Shown here piece after piece: positions 1-16,200 of a stretch of 64,000 nt of DNA; position 1 is the stretch's first letter, and each line of letters opens with the position of its first letter. Source of the DNA: Onthophagus taurus (Eukaryota; Arthropoda; Insecta; Coleoptera; Scarabaeidae); contig NC_091976.1 in assembly GCF_036711975.1 (NCBI RefSeq), positions 20,522,001-20,586,000 of the forward strand, written 5' to 3'. The notes beneath the pieces were generated by a model. That model did not search any database, had not been told where the DNA came from, and saw nothing but the letters and a program-made list of their open reading frames with translations. Position numbers and translations under genes: made by a program.

Positions 1-400
1 GTTAATCTTATGATTTAAAAATCTGCATTTTGCTTTTATATCCTAAATTAATAAAATTCGGCATATCGCTATAATTTAACATAACAAACATTTTATCTTA
101 ATCAACTTATCCACTTCACCTGCAACGGTTAACAAACTTCTTGCGTTAACTTTGGTACTTTGAGGACATTTAACGTAAAACTTGGTTATATTTCGTTTTA
201 TGACATCCAGACTTTAATTGCAAAAGATGGAATTTGAATTCAAAAATGTATCGTCATTTATACCTTATGGGGACCCAATCCGGGGACACACTGTATACTA
301 GATATACCACTTGCCATTTTTCTTTTCCTAAAAAATATTATTGCTTTTTCTGCAAAAAACGCGTTATGTAAAAAATTCATACTTTCGTATGTTATTTGTA
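1..400. other. No gene recognised (AT-rich)
   Basis: I see no convincing reading frame, splice structure or repeat family here. A short GC-richer stretch near 270-295 containing GGGGACACACTG is loosely echoed in inverse orientation near 3590 and in direct orientation near 28160. This may be a shared transposon end, but no boundaries can be drawn. Confidence 0.4.
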
Positions 401-439
401 TTTCCTCCAAAATAATTTAACAAGTTTGTTAGAAGATGT

Positions 440-993
440 GACACTCAATATCTCAGACTGGGTGGTTGAACATGAAGAACAGACTTAAACTGCATGCAAC
501 TTGCGTTTATTATAAAATTATTAAAAGTCAACAGCCTCCTTACTTGCTGCAACGCGTATCTTTCAGAAGCTATGTCCATAATATGAATGTAAGAAGGAAA
601 GATGTATTGACGGTACCACACCGCGCCTCGCACCGATCCTTTTCCTACTAGATAGCCAAAACGTACAATGATCTACCAGTGAATCTTATGGGTTTGAGCT
701 GTATTTCGTTCAAGAGTAAATTAAAATCCTCCCTCCTGCTTGAGTCATCATATCGCTTTATACTGGCTTGTCGTCATATTTTGTATTTTTTTCATTTTGT
801 TTTATTGGTATTATTAAAAAGATTTTCATTTTTGTTTCATATGTATATAACTTATATATTCTGGATTAAGTGGAAGAGCAGTTGGTTAATAACCAAACTG
901 AACTTCGTCCAGAAAATAAGTTTATTTTCTAAGAATGTATTATTTGTTTTTTCTTTTTTGCGACTTATTAATAAAGGCATTATTATTATTATA
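440..993 (+). mobile_element. 3' end of a non-LTR retrotransposon, 5'-truncated
   Basis: One frame from about 460 to 770, with one in-frame stop at 649-651, encodes a peptide that parallels the C-terminus of the retrotransposon at 19.14-20.57 kb. Shared landmarks include W-L-N-x-(K/R)-N, P-P-Y-L, D/Y-V-H-N-(M/L)-N-(V/L)-R, H-R-(A/K) and R-(R/S)-SFSY, followed by A-K-x-Y-N-x-x-P. The copy ends in an AATAAAGGC stretch followed by an (ATT)n tail at about 970-993, as in the other copy. It holds only the end of ORF2, so it is dead. The tail abuts sequence matching the ankyrin/BTB gene, so the insertion landed in the inverted pseudogene copy described next. Confidence 0.75.
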
Positions 994-3533
994 TTACAAT
1001 ATCATTTAGAATCGTTCTTTGCCCACCTTTAGCTGATTCTTGTATCAAAGCCTCTTGTTACAGTCTAATTTATTCCAATGTTTTGTATTTATGTTGCTTG
1101 TAAATTTTTTTATATTGTAATTTTTTAAGCGACAGAATCTGGAGATCCTTTTTTCCCTTCCTATTCCTTCATTTGTACGGAATTATCATTATAAATTTTC
1201 TTTTCTTTCTATTCTTTTCTTATATTTCGCCTTCTCTTTAATAGATGTCATTTTCTTAATTCTTTACTTATTTTAAATTTCATACGGAAAAGTTATTGCG
1301 CGCAGGTCGAGTTTTTTTTTCGAAATTGGATTTAGGTTTTCGAAGAGGAAGTCTCACTCTTTTTGGTGGCACGAGACTCAACGTGTAACGTCGTTGTGTA
1401 GGCGTTTTGGTTGACATTTTGAGTGATTCATTTGGTCGTAATTTGATTTAACGCATCCGAATTAATCGGGATCATCACATCGACAATTTATTTGAGAACA
1501 AGTTTAAGTTCTTTCTTACGGTTAACCCGGCTATTTTGCGTTTTGAGTCGATTTACTTTTCACACGTGCGAAGCCTTTAACATCGGAGGTATGTGATAGT
1601 AATTTAATAGAAATTTAATCATTACTTATAATATTTGATAATTCCAAAAAAAATTTCTTTAACTTAATAATTTAACAATTCTTTTTCTTTCTTCTCTTTC
1701 TCCTCCTTTTCTAATTTTTTGTATCGTCCATTTACTAATTTTTAGGCCTCCTATTTTGGGATATTATTATTCCGGGAATAGTTTCTTTGGATTTTTACAT
1801 TGGGATTTTTCCATTCCAAAAGAAAAAAAAAATCAAATAATATAATTGTATGGTGGAGTGCCTCCCCTCTGCCGACTCCGAATACTTTCCCTCTCCAGAG
1901 GAATCGCTGCATAAAGAAGAATCTTACCCGTATCAAGGTCAGAACGTATATGTAAAGTTATTTTGTGTTCTTTAATGTGTTGAATCGCTATAAAAAAAAA
2001 AGTTAATAATACTTATATTTGAGAATTTACTATAAACATTTAAAAATTTTACTTACCTTGCAAATAAATTATTTCAGATTGTAAGGTTAAAATCTAAATT
2101 TTGGGGTGATTTTTTTTTATTTATTTTTTTTTCTCGTCGATTTTTTTTTTGGTTTTACTACGTTTCAAAGGACAAGCTTGTACTTTAAACAAAACGTATC
2201 GGGATCAATTTGTTTCAGTTTCTTTTGTTGAATTTTTTTTATTACCGAATATTTTCTACAGTTTTTTTTATTTTCATTTTAAAGTTAATTTTAACTTCTC
2301 CCAAAACAGTGGGTTTCTCATTTATTTAAATTTGAGTTATAATACTTTAGTTTATATTTTCGAATCTTCATTTTTTTTTATTATTCAATTTCTTTCTACA
2401 ATTCATTTTTTTTTGTTTTTAATAAACCAAATTATTTTTTTTTTGTAATATCAGGTGTTTTATAGAAATTTTGTATATGTGATCCTTGTGTGCCTATTCC
2501 TATTCCTGAACATCTACATTTCGTAATTGATGGACATCGCTGTAATAAATTACGTGGCGCCAAATATAAATTAACGAACCTCCCCGTCTTCACTGAGCTA
2601 GTTGAGGTTCGGCGGTGTTTTCATTTTTTTGGGTTGGCACGGAAGGGTTAAGGGAAAACCATCTTGGTCAAAAATTTTTTGTTGTTGATTCCGGTACGTA
2701 ACGGCGTTATACTCTTTAAGAGCATCTGCTATGTTATCAATGTCCGGAGATTGTACTTTAAGGCAAAGTAAATCTTCGAGAGCTGGGCTTCAAATGCATG
2801 TGGGGAGATTTCATCGTTGGATGACAGATGTTAAATAAGCTAGATTTATTCATGAGTATATAGCAGTTTATCTTTGCGCTGGATTAGAAAATTTGCTAGA
2901 AGAAATTTTTATGCAATGTTTTCCATTTGACTCGGATGTAACACTTTCTGCAACTCTTTTAGAACATGCCGTTGCTAATAATTTAGATTTATGGGGGTTA
3001 CTTCAACCTTATGCTCATTTAAATGCGGGAAGTATCGCTAAAGGTTAAATAAAACAATTCTAATGGTTTATAATATTGTGAGGATTTTTTTTGTCTAGGT
3101 GCTTTTGCTTTATCAATATGGGCTTCAGTATCCAGTGTGGGTTCCAGTAGGGATTCAGAGAGAGGTTCTCCTGAGCCATCTTTAATGTCGATTAATGTGT
3201 GTAGTATCTTTGAATGAACTTCAAGATGTTATTAGCAGGATGTAATTAAGAATTCCTTTGTGTCCAAGTTGAACTACTTGAACATGGGGAATAAGGGGGG
3301 AGCTCTGTACAAGTAAATAAATCATCAATGCAATGAGATGATTAATTTTTTTTCTGTAGGCATTATATTATGAAAGACCATATGTTGTGCATCCTCCATT
3401 AGTTGAATGGCTTCGCGTTGCAACCGCCGATGGGGAACAAGATACGCAGCTATTTTAGATAAAGATGATATCATGTAAGCAGCTCGATTATTGCTATCTA
3501 CCGGTAGTTGCTTGTCCAGTAAGACCGTTTGGA
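994..3533 (+). pseudogene. Inverted partial copy of the ankyrin/BTB gene
   Basis: The blocks 994-1056, 2712-3045, 3102-3320 and 3358-3533 match, in opposite orientation, the sequence between about 6.66 and 7.53 kb of the ankyrin/BTB gene. They correspond to the end of its exon 3, exon 4 and the first part of exon 5. The introns are retained in the copy, so this was a DNA-level duplication and not retroposition. It is disabled: an in-frame TAA replaces a Leu codon at about 2833, and there are frame-changing indels near 3205 and 3440. The copy is interrupted between 1056 and 2712 and carries a retrotransposon tail at its left edge. Homology stops abruptly at about 3533, within an exon. Confidence 0.88.
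1057..2711. mobile_element. 1.65-kb insertion inside the pseudogene, class unknown
   Basis: This segment splits the pseudogene. The interrupted sequence has CTCTT on both sides (1052-1056 and 2712-2716), a candidate 5-bp target duplication. The insert starts GTTACAG and ends GTTATA. I found no convincing coding sequence, and the ends do not form a clear terminal inverted repeat. A 4-6 bp duplication would suit a solo LTR or a damaged LTR element, but no canonical TG..CA ends or polypurine tract are evident. T-rich runs dominate 2100-2450. Confidence 0.55.
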
Positions 3534-4432
<899 letters not shown>

Positions 4433-4466
4433 TTTTTATTTTTACTATCAGTACATTTTTTATATA

Positions 4467-4472
4467 AATAAA
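4467..4472 (+). terminator. Poly(A) signal of the 3CxxC gene
   Basis: AATAAA lies 35 bp after the stop codon of the small zinc-finger gene, in the short gap before the convergent ankyrin/BTB gene. Confidence 0.5.
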
Positions 4473-4658
4473 AGAAATAATTAGAAAGTAAACTGTAATT
4501 AAAAAAAATACATTAATGAAACATAAATATAAAGATATAAATAAAGAAAAAACAAGAAAAAATAATAAACAGTGTTTTATCCAAAAAGAAAATATTGCAC
4601 CGTAAACACGGAATAACAAAAAATAAGCCTATTTACAAGAAAATAATTTCAGTCGAAT

Positions 4659-9174
<4,516 letters not shown>

Positions 9175-9404
9175 CGTTTGGTGCGAGGATAACGAGCGAC
9201 AGGCAGAAACTGGCCAGAAAAACGGTTACCAACTGAATGAAAAGCCATAGACGAGCACGTCGACTCTTCAGACAATAGAATATGGGTACATTTCCCATTA
9301 TTGTTTCGTCGGTTTCGTTTTCTAAACTGCGCGCGCGAACTGTCACGGTCAAAGGCACCATTTCTTAAGAGATCTGGGCGTTTTAACGCCTCATCATTTA
9401 ACAA

Positions 9405-10440
9405 ATTAAAAGCTTTTCTTGTTTTCTTGTAAAATTAATTATTAATGCTAATTTTGCAAAAAATTGCAAAAATAATTGCATAACATTATTTTAAATTTTA
9501 CCTATTTTCGATTTTTATGACTCTGTGTATATTTGGTTTTACAGCAATAGTAATTATAATGGTATGCAATAAAAAAGTTGATAATCATAAACAAAATGCC
9601 AAGAATTAACGACATTCCTTTCATGTTAGTTGATAAAAACTTTTTTGTAAGTATTTATTTTTAAATACAAATTACAAATTTGGTGTATTTGGAAATGGTT
9701 TTAATGTTAACTATCGGAAGTTCTTAAAACGAGCTTTTCACACACTTTCTTCAGTCGTTTTACTTTCTACGCCGCTCCTCTATTCGTTTTAGTTCTCATA
9801 TTAGAACCCGTGCTCTAAGGAGATATCGGAAAAACAATACCCGAGTTAGTTCGGGAATGATGGGATTGTAGAAACAATAACTATTAGAAAATTAACCAGC
9901 GAAGATGGTAATTGTGTCAAGCGGACGAAGAAAGATCGTAAAATATAAAAGGTTTTATACCTTCTAGGTTTTGGTCTGAGGATTTCGTGATTTGCGTCGG
10001 TGATGCAAAGGGGGTTTAAAGGTCCTGAGAGGTGATCAACCCCTGTCCAATGCTCCTTAGGAGAGGCTGACTCCCACCCAGAAGGGGTTGACCTGCTTTG
10101 ATGGGCCATTCTTCACATTCTTCCACGGTTTGAACACTCAATAAGAAAATACTCGACGCGTACGCGACGTATTTTTGAGAATTTCGGGCATTTCACTGCG
10201 ATTCAATGTGGATTTCTGTCAGAAAGACACGCACGCACGGAGAGGACGAACGTTGGTAAACACGAGGGAATGGAGAAGTAAAAACAACGGTTGAGAGACG
10301 AAGAAGGCGCCTGCACTTGGTGAACCAATGCCGAGCGCCGCAAACAGGTTTTTGTGTGCTCAACAGGTAGTTTCGAGTCCTCCGAAAAATGACTTCGCTA
10401 TCGAAACTCGCTGACATCGAGTCTGTTTAGGCCACGATTC
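9405..10440 (-). promoter_or_regulatory. Probable 5' region of the ankyrin/BTB gene
   Basis: This lies immediately upstream of the minus-strand gene. The part 10,140-10,440 is clearly richer in GC and CpG than its surroundings, as expected for a promoter or first-exon region. Between 9846 and 10,109 a minus-strand frame starting ATG-GCC runs into a possible donor (AGAAG/GTATAAA) near 9960 and might be a first exon or an upstream ORF. No core promoter element is convincing. Confidence 0.3.
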
Positions 10441-11035
10441 ATATTGTTAGATATTCTTTAATTAAAATATATTTCAATAAATTTTACTACCTATAATAAT
10501 AATAATAATGCATCTTTGAGACCACAAAATAGATACAAGAAAACAATAGTAATAATTCTGATAAACATTAGACCATTATTGATCTTAAATCCCTCGCGAT
10601 CTCTTAAATCAGACTCAAATCTCAATCAAATCCCAAAATTATTCTAGGATTTTGCATAAATTTCCATTACTATCTAGTGTCTTTAACCATGTTTTAACAG
10701 TGAAAGCAGTGTTCCTCGAGCTGACACAAATGTGACGTTCAGAAATGCATTTTCTAAACTTATACGCTTTAGGTGCATAATACGTAAAACACTTTTGACT
10801 TATCGCGTTATATCTGCTGCACCATACGAATAAAATTCTAGAGCGATTATCATGACCATAATCTACAACTCGTTGGATTTCTGGGTTAGAGTGATTAGAG
10901 AGATTGATAATACCTCATATTTTATAAATAATTGTTGACTTTGGAATCTTATATCCACATTAAGTAAAGGTTTTAAAATCAACCTTTGGATTGTGCGTAA
11001 CTTTTCTAAGTAAATATCTGAAGTTGCTCCCTAAG
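10441..11035. other. Intergenic, nothing recognised
   Basis: AT-rich sequence with an (ATA)n stretch near 10,496 and no coding frame I can support. The (ATA)n may be the tail of a minus-strand retrotransposon that continues to the right. Confidence 0.35.
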
Positions 11036-11357
11036 CAATAATGCCGTATCTCAAATTTGCTTCAACAATTGCAAAGTAATATTATTAAGTTGACCTCTTA
11101 TGCCATAATGCTCAAGCTTGGCCAACAATTGCTTATGATCCTGTGTCAAATGCTTTACGCAAATCTAAAAATATTGCCTTACTTAGTATAGAGTGAATCA
11201 TCGACACCACTACATACACATTTAGACTCTGCTTTCCCTAAAACCAAATTGGAAATCTGATAAGCTCTTAAAACGCTCTAGAAAACTATTTAGACAACGA
11301 TAAAGAATTTTCTCAAATATTTTTGTAAAAGTCGATATTAAAGCTATGGGTCTATAG
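11036..11357 (-). mobile_element. Non-LTR reverse transcriptase relic, part 1
   Basis: The minus strand encodes YRPIALISTFTKIFEKIL and, further on, SDFQFGFRES, the start of a non-LTR reverse transcriptase domain. It continues with recognisable but frameshifted and stop-containing sequence (FDTG near the first catalytic Asp region, then QLLAKLEHYGIRG). It is not functional. Its upstream half lies at 12,511-12,700; the two were separated by the hAT insertion 11,358-12,502. Confidence 0.8.
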
Positions 11358-12502
11358 CAGAAATAGATATTTCAGATTTATGCTAATAAAGATATTTATG
11401 CTATGCTCTAAAATTCTCAATATGCAAAAAATCATGACCATAGCTTTTAAAATCAGCAATTCTATCGGAGCAAAAAGTTTACAAAGGCTTTTTTAATTAT
11501 ACGTAGAAGAAAGCGGCCACGTGTGATGCATACTGAGGTCAGGTGGTCTTTTTTGACAGATATTACAAGTAAGCTGAATGATATGAATTTAGAACTTCAA
11601 GGACAGACTAAAACAATTTTTGACATGATGAGTTCTGTAAATGCCTTTAAACAAAAACTAAACATAATGTTATCTAGAACGATTTCACTTCATTTCCCAA
11701 TATGACGTCTCAATTAAAAAATATTGCTGCTACCGATATCGATTTAAATAGGTATAAAAATGAAATTAAAAACCTAATTACAGAGTTTGACAATCGTCTT
11801 CAAGATTTTAAAAAAATTGATGATGTGGCACTTTTTAGTTAGAATCAGAAATCATAACACTGCAAAACGATATCTATGTTAAAGCAAGGGCATCTGAAGA
11901 AAATTTTTGAAAATATTTATCGGAATTCAAGTATACAAATTGTGGAAAATGTGAACTGCATTTTCACAAATGAAAATAATAAAATCTAAATACCGAACGG
12001 CATTGACAGATACTCATGTAGAATCTTGTTTGAGAAATGCCCTAAGTAATTACATTCCCAACTTTAAAAAGATTGTAGACTCATAGCAGTGTCGAATAAG
12101 TCAAATATGTACCAATGCACCTGGAAGCTCAATTTAATATCTGTATTAAAACTTAAAATATTAATAAATGAGTTAAATGAAATGATTTTTTTCTTCATTG
12201 AAAAGATGTGATATTATTATAAGCTGGTAGGTAAATATCGCACCTTTAGAAATAAAGTGGCACAACTCAAAAATTGAATATTTTTAGTTTTAATCATAAA
12301 ATGTCATAAAAAGGTGCCGTCTATCAATTGCCGCGCTTGTTTTCTTATAAATAGTCTTATTTGAGTTGAGTCACTTTAGTGTTAAACGTGCGATATGATA
12401 GGAGGAGGCCAGTTGTAAACCGAATTGTAAACCATTCGGTCGATCTTGGCAAAACATTTATATAAAAAGTCGATTTTGGTCAAAAATTAGTGGACACCAC
12501 TG
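11358..12502 (+). mobile_element. hAT element (1145 bp) with perfect 8-bp target duplication
   Basis: The element begins CAG and ends CTG, the hAT signature, and is flanked by GTCTATAG on both sides (11,350-11,357 and 12,503-12,510). The host reading frame (reverse transcriptase NYRP motif) is cut exactly at the duplication, which confirms the boundaries. Inside, the plus strand keeps pieces of a ZBED5/GTF2IRD2-type hAT transposase: HTEVRW near 11,522, then FLTDITSKLNDMNLELQG (11,547-11,610), and RTALTDTHVESCLRNAL near 12,000. Stops and deletions make it non-autonomous. The right end reads CAGTGGTGTCCAC on the minus strand, whereas the left end matches it only in CAG, so the left terminus is degraded. 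Confidence 0.88.
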
Positions 12503-12510
12503 GTCTATAG

Positions 12511-12700
12511 TTTCCAACATCTTTCTGTGAGCTCTTTTTTTGAACAGGTATTATAATAGTTTTTGTAAAGTCTAATGGAACTGAACTCTCGGAGAATATT
12601 ATGTTATATATTACACAGAGTGGTCTCGATAGTTGTCGTGCCACTTTTTTTAACAGTGTATTAACTAATCAAATCATGACTGCTAGTGAGATGAAAAAAG
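12511..12700 (-). mobile_element. Non-LTR reverse transcriptase relic, part 2
   Basis: The minus strand reads LSRPLCVIYN, then SVPLDFTKTIIIPVQKKS and DVGNYRP. This is the block just upstream of the reverse transcriptase core (linker, P-x-x-x-K, N-Y-R-P), continuous in meaning with the relic at 11,036-11,357 once the hAT element is removed. Beyond about 12,700 the homology is lost. Confidence 0.78.
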
Positions 12701-13296
12701 TGTATGCGATCATTTAATGGTGTTTAAAATCCGCGTTGTTCTGAGTAGTTGTCCAAAAGTTATAGCTCAAGAAAGTTCAAATATTTTCCACATATTATAT
12801 ACTTTGGACAGAATAGGGGTATTGCTCAAATAAATTAATTGCAGCGTTAAATACACTCTAAAGTTATCCTAACATCATTAGTCTCCATACACATATCTAT
12901 GTTGTACAAGTGCTATCTTAATAACTTCTTGTAGATGTACGATTTCATTAATTATTAATAACTCAATATCATCTAAATCCGACGGGCCTTCACTCAAGCG
13001 ACACAACCGGAATATTTATTTCGTTTTATTCAATTTAATCTTTGAATAACATATACCATAACATACATATACACATACGGTCATAGGTGAATTATGAATA
13101 AATAAAATAAAATGTTTTTACAGCAGAATAATATATTTGAAGTGGTAACCTCTACGTTTATGCTGATTTTACAAGCTAAAGGATATATGTTGATGTCTGA
13201 TTGAAAAACCGCTATATTCATATGTAACTTACTATTCTTTATTGATATATTACATATGACCACAAATCCCTGACATTTATGTATGGATTAGGGTGT
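12701..13296. other. Spacer and 3' flank of the repeat-protein gene
   Basis: No coding frame is supported. On the minus strand, AATAAA motifs (TTTATT on the plus strand) near 13,018 and 13,033 lie about 265-280 bases after the stop codon of the Asn/Gly-repeat gene and may end its transcript. Confidence 0.35.
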
Positions 13297-16200
13297 TTAA
13301 TAGTGTGAGCTGTGTTTGTGGAGTTTGTGATGTTTCAGGTGATGTCTTGGAACATAATGACGGAATTTTGTGCCATGGAATTTACCCTTGCATCCGTTGG
13401 GATGTCCTTTGCAGTCGTCTTTATCATTGTCTTCGTGACTCCCACTGTCATTTTGCGAAGAATTTTTGTCGAATTCGCCTTTATTCTCCTTGCTGTTGTC
13501 TTTACCGTTGCCTTTGTTGTTCCCATAGCCGTTGCCATTGCCGTTGCAATTGGCGTTGCCATTTCCGTTTCCATTGCCGTTGCCTCCGCCGTTTTCGTTG
13601 CCATTTCCGTTTCCGCCGCCGTTGCTGTTGCTACCGCCGTTGCCATTGCCGCCACCGTTGCCGTTGCTGCCGCCGTTACCACCCTCATTGTCGTTACCAC
13701 CGCCATTGCCGTTACCGCCGCCGTTGCCGTTACCGCCGCCGTTGCCGTTACCGCTGCTGTTATTGCCGCCGTTGCCGTTACCGCTGCTGTTATTACCGCC
13801 GTCGCCGCCGCCGCCGTTGTCGTTTCCACCGCCGTTGTCGTTGCCGCTGCCGTTGTCATTGCCGCCGCCGTTGCCGTTGCTGCCGTTGCCGTTTCCACCG
13901 CCGTTGCCGTTGCCGTTTCCACCACCGTTGCCGTTGCCGCTGCCGCCGTTGCCGTTTCCACCACCGTTGCCGCTGCCGCCGTTGTCGTTGCCGTTGCCGC
14001 CGTTGCCGTTTCCACCGCCGTTCTCGTTGCCGTTGCCGTTTCCACCGCCGTTCTCGTTGCCGTTGCCGTTACCGCCGCCGTTGCCGTTACCGCCGCCGTT
14101 GCCGTTACCGCTGCTGTTATTGCCGCCGTTGCCGTTACCGCTGCTGTTATTACCGCCGTCGCTGCCGCCGCCGTTGTCGTTGCCGCTGCCGTTGTCATTG
14201 CCGCCGCCGTTGCCGTTGCTGCCGTTGCCGTTTCCACCGCCGTTGCCGTTGCCGTTTCCACCATCGTTGCCGTTTCCACCGCCGTTGCCGTTGCCGTTTC
14301 CACCATCGTTGCCGTTGCCGCTGCCGCCGTTGCCGTTTCCACCACCGTTGCCGCTGCCGCCGTTGTCGTTGCCGTTGCCGCCGTTGCCGTTTCCACCGCC
14401 GTTCTCGTTGCCGTTTCCACCGCCGTTCTCGTTGCCGTTGCCGTTTCCACCGCCGTTCTCGTTGCCGCCGCCGTTGTCGGTGCCGCTGCCGTTGTCGTTG
14501 TCGTTGCCGCCGCCGTTGTCGGTGCCGTTGCCGTTGCCGTTACCGTTACCATTGCCGTTATCATTGCCGTTATCATTGCCGTTGTCTGTGTTGTTGCCTT
14601 CGTCAGTGCCGTTGTCGGTACCGTTATCTGTTCCGTTGTTGTCACCATTGCCGTTGTCTGTGCTGTTGCCGTTGTCGGTGCCGTTACCGTTACCATTGCC
14701 GTTACCGTTGCTGTTGTCTGTGCTATTGTTGTTACCATTGCCATTACCATTGCCGTTATCTGTGCTGTTGCCGTTGTCGGTACCGTTGTCGGTACCATTG
14801 CCGTTACCATTGCCGTTGTCTGTGCTGTTGCCGTTGTCGGTGCCGTTACCGTTACCATTGCCGTTACCGTTGCTGTTGGCAGTGCTGTTGTTGTTACCAT
14901 TGCCATTACCATTGCCGTTGTCTGTGCTGTTGCCGTTGTCCGTACCGTTGTCGGTGCCGTTGTCGTTACCATTGCCGTTGTCTGTGCTGTTACCGTTGTC
15001 GATGCCGTTACCGTTACCATCGCCGTTACCGTCGCTGTTGTCTGTGCTGTTGTTGTTACCATTGCCATTACCATTGCCGTTGTCTGTGTTGTTGCCGTTG
15101 TCTGTGCTGTTGCCGTTGTCGGTGCCGTTGCCGTTAACATTGCCATTATCGGTACCGTTGTCGTTACCATTGCCGTTGTCGTTACCATTGCCGTTGTCCG
15201 TTCCGTTGCCCGTGCCGTTGTCGGTGTTGTTGCCAGTGTTGTTGCCGTTATTACCACCAATACTTCCGTCAGTGTTATTACCTTAAACAAAATGAAACAT
15301 CAAATTCTTAGCCTTGTTTTGAACGGTGTAATATAAAGCGTACTTACAGTTTCCTATTGTAATATTTAATTTAATGAGGGCCTCTTGACAGATGTATACT
15401 AAAAAACAGAATTGTTTCTATCTCGTAGAAAAGTTATAGCGATATCGTAACGTTATACTTACATCCGTTTATTGTTGCGTTCAAACATTCTGAATTCGAA
15501 AGTGAGTATGCTTGTTTTATGACCGAAATTAGGGTATTTAATGGTGGAATTGCAGCTTCTATACATTTTTCCAGTAGGATTTTACTAATACGTGATGTGA
15601 TGGCATTAACTACTTTTTCAATGAGGTTTTGTACGGGGGTCCAGAGAGACTGATGTATCAGACACTTGATAGTCGATAGTTCTTTCTTGATTGATATCAT
15701 ACCTTGATTTAAAGACTCAGCAAAAACCGTTAGGTTACACCGTTCGGTGCCATCGTCGGTGTCGTTATCGGTGCCGTTGTCAGTATTGTTGTCAGTGTTG
15801 CTGCCGTTACTACCACCGATACTTCCGTTAAAGTTATTACCTTAAACAATATGAAACATCAAATTCTTAGCCTTGTTTTGAACGGTGTAATATAAAGCGT
15901 ACTTACAATTTCCTATTGTAATATTTAATTTAATGAGGGCCTCTTGACAGATGTATACTAAAAAACAGAATTGTTTCTATCTCGTAGAAAAGTTAGAGCG
16001 ATATCGTAACGTTATACTTACATCCGTTTATTGTTGCGTTCAAACATTCCGAATTCGAAAGAGAGTATGCTTGTTTTATGACCGTAATTATGGTATTTAA
16101 TGGTGGAATCGCAGCTTTTACACATTCTTCCAGTTGGTTTTCACTAAGATGGGATGTGATGGCATTAACTACTTTTTCAATGAGGTTTTGTACGGGGGTC

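Noticed and set aside
9846..10417. Minus-strand ORFs upstream of the ankyrin/BTB gene as separate genes
   Set aside because: Short, with no conserved features. They are better explained as leader or promoter sequence.
13293..15336. Long plus-strand ORFs of 584-674 codons (Pro/Leu-, Cys/Arg- and Ala/Val-rich) and the minus-strand Ala/Thr ORF starting at 15,290
   Set aside because: They are frame shadows of a GCCGTT-type array. Only the minus-strand Gly/Asn frame joins a signal peptide and conserved-phase exons and ends in a sensible non-repetitive tail.
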